Source: Comamonadaceae bacterium (GTDB taxonomy: Bacteria; Pseudomonadota; Gammaproteobacteria; Burkholderiales; Burkholderiaceae_C). Taken from it: a DNA stretch of 16,843 nucleotides. The notes beneath the pieces are model-generated. The model made no database searches. It was not told the origin of the DNA and saw only the letters and a program-made list of their open reading frames with translations. A program made the position numbers and the translations under genes. Of the stretch, positions 6,341 to 13,408 are shown piece after piece. The stretch lies in assembly GCA_947483455.1 (NCBI GenBank), contig CANKNK010000005.1:1-16843 (forward strand). Reading direction: 5' to 3'. Within the stretch, counting starts at the first letter, position 1, and the number at the start of each line of letters is the position of its first letter.

Positions 6341-8029
6341 TCAATAGCCGAGAACGGCACCATCGCGGCGCGGGTCGGCACCACCGGTGAGGGTGCGGCG
6401 CTTAGGGTCGGCGACGATGCCCTGGGCACCGCCGAAGAAAAGGTCGTAGTCCCCCTTCACGCTCGTGGAATAGCCCATTGCCTTGAGTTCCTCGATGGTC
6501 TGCAAGGGAATGCGGGCCTCCAGGTGAATACTCTTCTCCGATTCGCGGGTGTAAAAGCGGGGAGACTCTATCGCCTGCTGCACGGTCATCCCGTGATCGA
6601 CGAGATTGGTAATGAGGATGACCATGGTCGAGATGATCCGGGCTGCTCCGGGCGTACCGAGTGAGGCGAAGGCCTGTCCATCCTTGAGCAGGATCGTCGG
6701 CGCGATGGTGGTCCGCATGCGTTTGCCTGGAGCGTATGTATTGGGCCCCTTGCTAGACCAGTTCTGCATTTCATTGTTCAGGATGATGCCGGTACCCGGG
6801 GGCACCATGCGCGCGCCCCAGAACCCGGAGATGGTCTGGGTCAGTGCGACCATATTGCCCTTCTGGTCGGCGATCGACATGTGCGTCGTGCTCGGGTGCT
6901 CCTTGCTTGGGTCTCCGGCCTTGATTTCGCGGCTCGCCATACCCAGGGGAATGTCCTGGGCGAGAGACTTGGCGTAACCCTTGGAGAGCAACTTTGCCAC
7001 GGGGACCTTGGCGAATGCAGGGTCCCCGATGTACTCTGCATTGTCGGCGAAGCCCCGCTTGAGGGCCTCGGCAATGAGGTGGAGATTAGCCGTCGAGAGC
7101 GGCGCGTTCTTCGCGAGTTCGAAGCTCTCGAGAATGTTGAGGCTTTCGATGACGGTAATGCCACTTACAGGTGGTGGTGCCGAAAGTATTTCAACTCCGC
7201 GGTAGGTCCCGCGCACCGGATCGCGCTCAATGGCTTGGTAGGCCGCGAGGTCGGCTTTGCTAATCAAGCCTCCCTTTGCCGCCATGTCGCTGGCGATGGC
7301 ATCGGCAAGTTCGCCCTTGTAGAAGACGTCGCGACCCCCTGCTGCAATCTTACGCAAACTCTTTGCGAGGTCCGGATTCTTCAGCACCTCGCCCGCTTCC
7401 AAGGGCAGTCCTTCTGGCGCAAGGATCTTGGCGAGTGGGGGTTCCTTATTGATGGCGTTGAAGTCGTCAACGATAATTTGTGACAGAGTTGGGCTGACCA
7501 CGAAGCCGTCTTCGGCGAGCTTGATGGCCGGCGCCATGACCTCTTGCAAACTCTTGCTTCCGTATTTTTCAAGCGCCATGCACAGCCCGGCTACTGTACC
7601 CGGCACGGCGACCGAGAGCGGGCCCGACGATGGCCACTTCTGCCCAGTCTTGTCAGCGAGAGGCGCCATAGATCGGTAGTCGATAGCGACGGCCTTACGC
7701 TGGTCGGCAAGCCAGATCACCATCATGCCCTCGCCGCCGAGACCGTTAGCGTTGGGTTCGACGACACCGATGGCGAATGCCGTGGCCACCGCTGCGTCTA
7801 CAGCGTTGCCACCGGCCTTGAGAATCGTCAGGCCCGCTTGGGAGGCGAGTGGGTGGGCTGAGGCGACCATTCCGTTGCGGGCGCTGACCTGGGGAATCCT
7901 GGTCGCCGCAGCGGACGCCTCATGTTGCGCAGTAGGGCCGCTTGTACAGCCCAATAGGCTGGCACCAAGGCCGATAACGACTAGGAGCCTAAGGAACATG
8001 AAAGAAACCCGGGTCCCATTCGTATGCAT
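6341..8029 (-). CDS. ggt: Gamma-glutamyltransferase family protein, lipoprotein, non-canonical donor site
   Basis: A 562-residue Ntn-hydrolase of the GGT family. These precursors self-cleave at a threonine into large and small subunits and then hydrolyse or transfer gamma-glutamyl groups. A lipobox (SLLGC, Cys28) follows a hydrophobic segment. The family core is present: NAVDAAVATAFAIGVVEPNANGLGG (about 75-99, written here only as the run of small residues), the nucleophile motif STTHMS (Thr381) and GGADPRRDG at the C-terminus. Several donor-binding positions differ from E. coli GGT: NNEMQNW replaces NNQMDDF, putting Asn423 where Asp433 binds the alpha-amino group, and RMRTTIAPT replaces RPLSSMSPT. 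There is no lid loop. Start at ATG 8029 is chosen because AGGAG lies seven bases upstream; an ATG at 7999 has no such site. It starts 29 bases after the preceding hydrolase gene. Confidence 0.85.
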   Translation of the reverse strand: MHTNGTRVSFMFLRLLVVIGLGASLLGCTSGPTAQHEASAAATRIPQVSARNGMVASAHPLASQAGLTILKAGGNAVDAAVATAFAIGVVEPNANGLGGEGMMVIWLADQRKAVAIDYRSMAPLADKTGQKWPSSGPLSVAVPGTVAGLCMALEKYGSKSLQEVMAPAIKLAEDGFVVSPTLSQIIVDDFNAINKEPPLAKILAPEGLPLEAGEVLKNPDLAKSLRKIAAGGRDVFYKGELADAIASDMAAKGGLISKADLAAYQAIERDPVRGTYRGVEILSAPPPVSGITVIESLNILESFELAKNAPLSTANLHLIAEALKRGFADNAEYIGDPAFAKVPVAKLLSKGYAKSLAQDIPLGMASREIKAGDPSKEHPSTTHMSIADQKGNMVALTQTISGFWGARMVPPGTGIILNNEMQNWSSKGPNTYAPGKRMRTTIAPTILLKDGQAFASLGTPGAARIISTMVILITNLVDHGMTVQQAIESPRFYTRESEKSIHLEARIPLQTIEELKAMGYSTSVKGDYDLFFGGAQGIVADPKRRTLTGGADPRRDGAVLGY

Positions 8030-8036
8030 AAGACAA

Positions 8037-8041
8037 CTCCT
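8037..8041 (-). promoter_or_regulatory. Ribosome binding site of the lipoprotein GGT gene
   Basis: AGGAG on the minus strand, seven bases before ATG 8029. It decides this start over the ATGs at 8050 and 7999 in the same frame. Confidence 0.6.
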
Positions 8042-8058
8042 CATAGACATGCATTCAT

Positions 8059-9276
8059 TCAGTGATCCCGGGCCGCTCGTTGTGCCGCAACAGCGAATTG
8101 CCGCGGGGATATAAGCGCATCACCCGTAGCCGTTTTCGGTGCTTGGAGGTAATGGCCAATCCCCTTGTCGAGCACTTCTTTGTAGGATGGCATGGCGCCG
8201 ACGACCAAAGGTCGCTCCGGCATTTCAGTGGCATAAGCATCGAACACGGCTTGCGTTGTACTGAGGTGGCGGGCGACGCGTTTCTTGAGCGGCTCGCCTT
8301 CAGGTCCGAAGGGAACAAACAGCCGTCCGAGCTTTTGCGCCGCAAGATACATGTCATCCTTGCCTTCAACGATCAGCGCCTCGTTGGTCACGCCACGCAA
8401 ACGGCCCTGTGCAGGATTAGTTGATTCGAAGAGCAGGGCCAAGGTATTGGTGGCATCGCCCAATTCGCGGTGCGACAAGCCACGCAGATTCGTCGGCGAT
8501 GGCTCTACGCCGATGGTGATGTCGTCCATCTCCAGGTTGAGCAGGGCAATTGAAGCGATCTTCATCGCCCTGTCATGCGCGACCATGGCGTTGACTACGG
8601 GGTATTCAGGTGAGGCCTCGTGCAGATCGATGGTGATATCGATCTTCTCCTTGCGGATCAGGCTGGTAATGGCAAAGGCGACCTTTTCGGTAAAGGTGCC
8701 GTCCGCGCGCCCCGGATAGGCCCGATTGAGGTTGCGCGTTTCTGAACCCGATAACCTTTGTCCCGAGGATGCGTGCACGTAGATGTCCGGATCGGGCCAT
8801 TGGTCAGCGGGACTGGTTGCGCGAGAACCATAGCGGAACGAACGCGGTCCCGCCGGTGTGTCGATAGCGAACTTGCGCGGAGTGCCTTCCATGTAATCGG
8901 TGTGGGTCATCGCCGAGGCATTGGCAGTAGGTATCACATACAGCTTACCGGCGGCGGGTACCGCGTTTTCAATGAACAATACAGCGGACAGATAGCCCGA
9001 TGGCTCATTGGCATGCGTTCCGCCCAGAATTAGGGCACTTGCCCCGGGCTTGCCCGAGTCGAGCACGTAGACCTGGGTGTCTGCGCCTGTACCGGCGATA
9101 CCGTCGAAATAGTCTGACAGTTTGCGGACCTCCGTGACGCCCGGGCCTTTGTGGATCAAGTCGGGTTCACGCATGGTGAGGGCGTCGGGAATCACCACGA
9201 AAAGGATGGCGACGGCAAAGGCCAGTACCCCCACCGAGGCCACCAAGTTCTTGCTGTCTTTGAGCAGTTCATTCAT
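8059..9276 (-). CDS. Membrane-anchored succinylglutamate desuccinylase/aspartoacylase (M14-like) family hydrolase
   Basis: A 405-residue predicted zinc hydrolase. Residues 12-30 (VASVGVLAFAVAILFVVIP) form one membrane anchor, with the enzyme domain after it probably periplasmic. Motifs are GGTHANE (zinc ligands His88 and Glu91), RNLNRAYPG (181-189), IDLHEAS (His219) and LLFESTNP (Glu284). These are the same motifs as in the lipoprotein paralogue at 5177-6256. The family acts on N-acyl-amino acids or C-terminal residues; the context suggests a gamma-glutamyl or acyl-glutamate substrate. I chose ATG 9276 because AGGAG (9285-9289) lies eight bases upstream. A GTG at 9294, directly after the stop of the small upstream gene, is in frame but would place that binding site inside the coding region. 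Confidence 0.82.
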   Translation of the reverse strand: MNELLKDSKNLVASVGVLAFAVAILFVVIPDALTMREPDLIHKGPGVTEVRKLSDYFDGIAGTGADTQVYVLDSGKPGASALILGGTHANEPSGYLSAVLFIENAVPAAGKLYVIPTANASAMTHTDYMEGTPRKFAIDTPAGPRSFRYGSRATSPADQWPDPDIYVHASSGQRLSGSETRNLNRAYPGRADGTFTEKVAFAITSLIRKEKIDITIDLHEASPEYPVVNAMVAHDRAMKIASIALLNLEMDDITIGVEPSPTNLRGLSHRELGDATNTLALLFESTNPAQGRLRGVTNEALIVEGKDDMYLAAQKLGRLFVPFGPEGEPLKKRVARHLSTTQAVFDAYATEMPERPLVVGAMPSYKEVLDKGIGHYLQAPKTATGDALISPRQFAVAAQRAARDH

Positions 9277-9284
9277 GGGCTGTT

Positions 9285-9289
9285 CTCCT
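9285..9289 (-). promoter_or_regulatory. Ribosome binding site of the membrane-anchored hydrolase gene
   Basis: AGGAG on the minus strand, eight bases before ATG 9276. It favours this start over the in-frame GTG at 9294. Confidence 0.6.
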
Positions 9290-9294
9290 GTCAC

Positions 9295-9444
9295 TCATAC
9301 GATCATCAATGCCCGCATAACGAGCGGGATGAGGACGAGCCCAGCATTGATCTTCAGCGTGAAACTCTTTTGCGTGAACAACTCCATGGTGATAAGCACA
9401 ATCGCCAGAACAACAATCAGTCGGTAAATCAGGGTCATGGTCAT
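9295..9444 (-). CDS. Small two-segment membrane peptide coupled to the TRAP-type permease
   Basis: A 49-residue peptide beginning MTMTLIYRLIVVLAIV. Two hydrophobic segments are visible, at about 5-23 and 33-49, separated by a short polar stretch (FTQKSFTLK). Its ATG overlaps the TGA of the permease gene (ATGA, 9441-9444), and the next gene begins within 20 bases of its stop, so it is enclosed in the operon and probably translated by reinitiation. Most of the longer frame to 9990 lies antisense-free but out of frame inside the permease gene and is not real. I do not recognise a family. It could be an accessory subunit replacing the small DctQ subunit of TRAP transporters, or a short PGA-system peptide comparable in size, though not in visible sequence, to Bacillus PgsE/CapE. 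Confidence 0.65.
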   Translation of the reverse strand: MTMTLIYRLIVVLAIVLITMELFTQKSFTLKINAGLVLIPLVMRALMIV

Positions 9445-10718
9445 AGTCCCAGGAAGTGCGCAATCGGATTGGCGAAGACGATCATCAGGAGGCCCACAAG
9501 GATGGCTGCTATCGAGGGCACAAGGCATAGCCGGGCGATCTTCATGTAGCTGGGTTCGCCGATCATCTTGGCGGTGACCACCGGGGTCAGTGCCACCGGC
9601 GGCATGTGGCTCCCCATTGCGCCGATCAGTGAAAGGGCCGCCAGCACGATGATCTGGTTTTGGCCGAGCATAGCCAACGCAAACGGCACGCCGAGCACGC
9701 TTGCACCGCCGTAAACCGAGATGCCGCCAAAGATCGGCAAAATCAGGGCGAGGCCAGCCAACATCAGCACATCGGGCAGCGACAGAGCGCCGACCACAAT
9801 GGCGCCGCGCATTCCGGTAAGTGTCATGACTTCGATCAGCATGCCGACGCCAAAAAGGATACCGATCACTGGCAGAATTTCGTTGACGCCTTCCCGCGCT
9901 GCCTTTAATGGGTTGATCCGTTTTCCTGTCCACAGCGCCAGCGCCGAGCCGATCAGGAAGGTCAGCGGCAGCCGCGGGTCCGGGAACCATTGCGGGAAGG
10001 CCTTGGGGCCGATCATTAGGATGAAGACGACGAGCAGCGGCAGGTATTGGAGACTCCCTCCTCCACCGCCAGAGGTGCGACTGCGTTCGATGACCTGCGC
10101 TAGCTTGTCCTTTTCCACGTAGCGATAACCCAGGTAGATGCTGGTCAAGATAGCGAGCGGGAAGGAAAAAAGCGCCAGCGGTAAGTCAAAGCCAATATAG
10201 GGTAGGTCGATACCGCCGCCAATGGTCATGACCAGCACGTTGACCGGCGGCGCGATCATGCCGTAAACCGCCGCACTGGAAATGAAGGCACCGGCAACCA
10301 GCAAAGGCAATCCCAATTCGACCAGAATCGGCGCGACAATGGCTCCGGTGCCTAGCACCGAGGCGGTGCAGGATCCGGTGATCATTCCCGGAAACATCAC
10401 GACGATGGTCAGCGCGACCAGCAGTCCGAGCGGCGAACGCCCGAAGGCGATGATGATGACGCGGGTCAATTCCGCCAGCATGCCATTGGCCTCGATGATC
10501 TTCATGAAGACCATTGCGGCGATCAGCACTATCCCCACGTCGAGGTAGCCGAACATGCCTTCGACCAGCTTGTCAATATGTGGCCCACCGTCGCCAGCGA
10601 GCAGAACGACGAGCATGGACGTCGCCGCCAGGCTCAGCGAGACAGGCCACTTGGCGACAACGACAAGGACGACGAGCGATATCGCCATCAGAAGGACAAA
10701 TAGCAGTCCAGTGGTCAT
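9441..10718 (-). CDS. TRAP-type (DctM-like) large permease
   Basis: A 425-residue, very hydrophobic inner-membrane protein with roughly a dozen membrane segments. It resembles the large permease (DctM) subunit of TRAP transporters and the wider ion-transporter superfamily. Typical features are MFPGMITGSCTASVLGTGAIVAP (conserved small-residue re-entrant region near residue 110-130), the MIAPPVN motif near 155, and a second half repeat containing GISVYGGASVLGVPFA and GSHMPPVALTPVV, where the PP motifs mark the hairpin tips. TRAP transporters normally need a DctP binding protein and a DctQ small membrane subunit; neither is recognisable here. Instead a DUF6305-like periplasmic protein is encoded upstream and a 49-residue membrane peptide overlaps its stop codon. 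A substrate such as glutamate, gamma-glutamyl peptide or an acyl-glutamate is an inference from context. The binding site before ATG 10718 is weak. Confidence 0.8.
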   Translation of the reverse strand: MTTGLLFVLLMAISLVVLVVVAKWPVSLSLAATSMLVVLLAGDGGPHIDKLVEGMFGYLDVGIVLIAAMVFMKIIEANGMLAELTRVIIIAFGRSPLGLLVALTIVVMFPGMITGSCTASVLGTGAIVAPILVELGLPLLVAGAFISSAAVYGMIAPPVNVLVMTIGGGIDLPYIGFDLPLALFSFPLAILTSIYLGYRYVEKDKLAQVIERSRTSGGGGGSLQYLPLLVVFILMIGPKAFPQWFPDPRLPLTFLIGSALALWTGKRINPLKAAREGVNEILPVIGILFGVGMLIEVMTLTGMRGAIVVGALSLPDVLMLAGLALILPIFGGISVYGGASVLGVPFALAMLGQNQIIVLAALSLIGAMGSHMPPVALTPVVTAKMIGEPSYMKIARLCLVPSIAAILVGLLMIVFANPIAHFLGL

Positions 10719-10841
10719 GGGAAGAGTCCGGGTTTCGGGAGGGGAAAAACTGGGATTCGGTTGGCCTGCGCAGGAAGTGGGCTTGACGTCAGCGTGAGCG
10801 GTGAGGTCAATCCGTCACGCCGTGGCGTTCATTGCTGCGGC

Positions 10842-11402
10842 CTATTTGAACGCTTTGCCGAGCGGATCCCCAAGCTTGGATATCTTCTCGACGGTATCGA
10901 GCGTGACCTTGCCGCCGGTCAGCTTGTTGAACAAGCCGTCGTCGTTGGCTTCGCCGACCACAATGACGTAGTCGCAGGCGGGCACTGCATCAGTCAGGAA
11001 CTTGTCGGACATTTCGCCGCGCCGACTTTTGCCGCCGATGTGCAAGCCGATGATCTTCATACCCTGCTTCTTGGCTTCTGCAATCAGTAAATTGGTTCTG
11101 TCGATTTCGCCCTGTGCTGAGATACCGGCGGCGCCGAGCCCCTTGGAACTAGCGCCAAGCACCAGCAGTACGGTTTTGGCACCTGTGCCGGCCAATGCCG
11201 GCGCGGCAATCTTGGCATCCATTTTGTAGGGCAGTTTGGCGCGTTCGAGCAGGACTTTGACCATCTCGATGTCGGCGCTTTGGCCCGAGGACGTCAGTAG
11301 CGCAGGCTTATCAGCGATCGGTGCCTTGAGGTTGAGGGTTTGTGCGCCCGCGGACGCGGCTGCGAATAACAGCGTGCAAAAGGCAATGGACAAGTGGTTC
11401 AT
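10842..11402 (-). CDS. Periplasmic DUF6305-like protein
   Basis: A 186-residue protein with a clean signal peptide (MNHLSIAFCTLLFAAASAGA, cleavage near residue 20). The mature part begins with KPALLTSSGQSADIEMVKVL, then LVLGASSKGLGAAGIS, IIGLHIGGKSRRGEMSDKFL and DYVIVVGEANDDGLF. This alternation of beta strands and glycine-rich loops suggests a Rossmann-like fold, and from memory the pattern fits DUF6305, a family without an established function. It follows the GGT gene and precedes the TRAP-type permease, so it could be a periplasmic binding component of that transporter. ATG 11402 is chosen because AAAGGAG (11410-11416) lies seven bases upstream and because the signal peptide begins there; the longer frame to 11606 runs into the GGT gene. 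Confidence 0.75.
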   Translation of the reverse strand: MNHLSIAFCTLLFAAASAGAQTLNLKAPIADKPALLTSSGQSADIEMVKVLLERAKLPYKMDAKIAAPALAGTGAKTVLLVLGASSKGLGAAGISAQGEIDRTNLLIAEAKKQGMKIIGLHIGGKSRRGEMSDKFLTDAVPACDYVIVVGEANDDGLFNKLTGGKVTLDTVEKISKLGDPLGKAFK

Positions 11403-11409
11403 GCTAAAT

Positions 11410-11416
11410 CTCCTTT
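11410..11416 (-). promoter_or_regulatory. Ribosome binding site of the DUF6305-like gene
   Basis: AAAGGAG on the minus strand, seven bases before ATG 11402. It is the strongest binding site in the operon and fixes the start at the signal peptide. Confidence 0.65.
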
Positions 11417-11448
11417 GATGTAGAACTTTTCTGATTGGAACTTTCCTG

Positions 11449-11479
11449 CCCTGACACGGGTCTGACCCGAAGTGCAGGG
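11449..11479 (-). other. Nested inverted repeat between GGT and DUF6305-like genes
   Basis: In the 112-base gap, CCCTG (11449-11453) pairs with CAGGG (11475-11479). CAC pairs with GTG and GGG with CCC inside it, with small bulges and a five-base loop, giving about 11 paired bases. No T-run follows in the direction of transcription, so a simple terminator is unlikely. It may be an mRNA processing or stability element that separates expression of the first gene from the rest. Confidence 0.3.
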
Positions 11480-11514
11480 TCGCGCGCTGCCGAGGCGGGC
11501 AAATCGTGCCAGGA

Positions 11515-13203
11515 TCAGTAGGCCGCAACGTACCCATCGCGACGAGGATCGGCGCCGCCAAACAGGATCTTCCTGTTACGGTCCAACAGCGCTGCATGCA
11601 CGCCACCGAAGAACGGATCCCAATCGCTTTTCAGTGTGATCTTGTGCCCCATCGCTTCCAGCGCGTTTTTGGTGTTGATCGACACACGGCCTTCGAGGTT
11701 GTAGTCCCCCGAATGCATGCGGAAAAAGCGCGGTGCCATGACGGCCTGCTGAATGGACATCTTGTGATCGATGACGTTCGAAATGACCTCGGCGACTGCG
11801 CCCAGAATACGGGTTGACCCCGGCGAACCAACGGTCATAAACGGCTTGCCTTCTGGGTCCAAGACCAGGGTCGGGCTCATCGACGACAAGGGGCGCTTAC
11901 CGGGCTCGATCGAGTTGACCGAGCCGGGCTTGGGCACGAAGTCGTCCATTTCATTGTTCATGATGAAGCCGGCGTCCGGAACCATCACGCCCGAGCCGAA
12001 GAAGTGATTGATCGTCTTGGTGATGGCGACCATATTGCCCTGCTTGTCCATAACCGACAGGCTCGTGGTCGAACCGGATTCGTAGCGCGAAGGGTCGCCC
12101 GCCATGACGCTAGGCATCGGTTTCTTCATATCGATATTGGCGGCCAGTTCTCTTGCATAGGCTTTGCTGGTAAGCCCTTGAAGAGGCACTTTTACGAAGT
12201 CCGTATCGGCCGTGTACTTGGCGCGATCGGCGAAGGCCATCTTCATGGTCTCGCTCCATACGTGCAGCGCCGCCGGCGTGCCGTCGCCGAGCTTAGCCAT
12301 GTCGAAATTTTCGAGAATATTGAGCATCTGAATGACATGGATGCCCCCAGAGCTTGCAGGAGGCGTCGAGATGATGTTGTAACCGCGATAAGTTCCGGTG
12401 ACCGGTTGGCGAATCTTGATCTGGTAGTTCGCCAAGTCTTCCTCGGTGAGGACCCCACCTGCATCGCGGACAGCAGATACGATTCTCTTAGCCAAGTCAC
12501 CCCTGTAGAAACCATCCTTGCCCTTCCTAGCAATCATTTCCAGGGTGGCGCCGAGGTCCGGGTTCTTGACCTTGTCACCGACTTCGAGTGGCAAGCCGTC
12601 GTTGGTGTAGAGCTTGGCGGTGGCTGGGAACTTGTTGATCTTGCCCAGTTCGTCATTGATGATCTTGGACAGATTGGCCGTGACCGGAAAGCCTTTGTGT
12701 GCCCAGTCTATGGCCGGTTGCATCACTTGGGCACGGGTCAGCTTCTTCGAGCCAAAGGTGTCAAGCGCATAAAGCAGCCCTGCGACGTCGCCAGGGACTG
12801 CGCAGGCGAGACCGCCGACCACGTTGGCCACGTTAGTCACCTTGCCGTTGTCCCCGATCGGGTACATGTCGGCCTTGGCAGCGGCTGGCGCGGACTCCCG
12901 GAAGTCGATAACGACAGCATCCTTCATGTGGGCCAGCTTGACAATCACGAAACCGCCGCCGCCGATCCCCGAGGCGTTGGGTTCTAGTACGCCGAGCGCG
13001 AAAGCTGTGGCAACTGCTGCATCGATGGCGTTGCCGCCCCTGCGCAGGATGTCGATGCCGACTTTGGATGCTTCTGGCTTGGCCGAGGCGACGATGCCTA
13101 GCTTCCCCTGCGCGTCGCGACCGTAAAGATCAACCGGCGTCTGCGCGCAGGCTATCCCGACTGCCGCCAAGAGAGAAAACACGGTGAAAAATAGGCGCTT
13201 CAA
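11515..13203 (-). CDS. ggt: Gamma-glutamyltransferase, secreted, canonical active site without lid loop
   Basis: A 562-residue GGT. It hydrolyses or transfers gamma-glutamyl groups in the periplasm after self-cleavage at a threonine. A signal peptide (KRLFFTVFSLLAAVGIACA, cut before QT) opens the protein. Key residues match E. coli GGT: Arg102 in DFRESAP, nucleophile Thr379 in GSTTSLSV, NNEMDDF with Asp421 at the alpha-amino-binding position, RPLSSMSPT (Ser440-Ser441) and GSPGSTRI. The region after MDDF is short (VPKPGSVNSIEPGKRP), so the lid loop of E. coli GGT is missing, as in B. subtilis GGT, which acts on PGA. I chose TTG 13203: AGGGGG (13208-13213) lies four bases upstream and the signal peptide starts there. 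ATGs at 13227 and 13233 lack a binding site. It is the first gene of the operon, divergent from the receptor gene. Confidence 0.9.
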   Translation of the reverse strand: MKRLFFTVFSLLAAVGIACAQTPVDLYGRDAQGKLGIVASAKPEASKVGIDILRRGGNAIDAAVATAFALGVLEPNASGIGGGGFVIVKLAHMKDAVVIDFRESAPAAAKADMYPIGDNGKVTNVANVVGGLACAVPGDVAGLLYALDTFGSKKLTRAQVMQPAIDWAHKGFPVTANLSKIINDELGKINKFPATAKLYTNDGLPLEVGDKVKNPDLGATLEMIARKGKDGFYRGDLAKRIVSAVRDAGGVLTEEDLANYQIKIRQPVTGTYRGYNIISTPPASSGGIHVIQMLNILENFDMAKLGDGTPAALHVWSETMKMAFADRAKYTADTDFVKVPLQGLTSKAYARELAANIDMKKPMPSVMAGDPSRYESGSTTSLSVMDKQGNMVAITKTINHFFGSGVMVPDAGFIMNNEMDDFVPKPGSVNSIEPGKRPLSSMSPTLVLDPEGKPFMTVGSPGSTRILGAVAEVISNVIDHKMSIQQAVMAPRFFRMHSGDYNLEGRVSINTKNALEAMGHKITLKSDWDPFFGGVHAALLDRNRKILFGGADPRRDGYVAAY

Positions 13204-13408
13204 ATAACCCCCTGGAAGAATGCACATGGACATGCCGAATCTAGCGGCGGAGCTTAGCAGCGTCGTGAAAAACAAAAAAAATATAAAAGAAAAAAATGGC
13301 GCCGTCCGCCGGAGAGTCTTTTCAGCCCCGGCCTCTTGATCCAGAATGGAAGCTGACCGAGCGGGGACCTGCGTCGCCCGATCCCATCTCATCAACACAA
13401 TTAAAGCC
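13204..13408. promoter_or_regulatory. Divergent promoter region between GGT operon and TonB-dependent receptor
   Basis: The 205 bases between the two divergent starts contain a very A-rich tract (13269-13297) in otherwise GC-rich DNA. On the minus strand TATATT (13280-13285) could be the -10 box of the operon, giving a leader of about 70 bases. On the plus strand TATAAA (13282-13287) could serve the receptor gene with a leader of about 115 bases. The two overlap, so competing or shared control is possible. No convincing -35 boxes or known operator are visible. Confidence 0.45.

Noticed and set aside
9445..9990. Upstream part of a 231-codon minus-strand frame
   Set aside because: It lies out of frame inside the TRAP-type permease, is rich in Arg and Pro, and has no family character; only its last 49 codons are kept as the small membrane peptide.
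12004..12987. 327-codon plus-strand frame opposite the secreted GGT gene
   Set aside because: It lies entirely antisense to a gene with clear family motifs and active-site residues; its His- and Arg-rich composition fits a shadow frame of GC-rich codon use.
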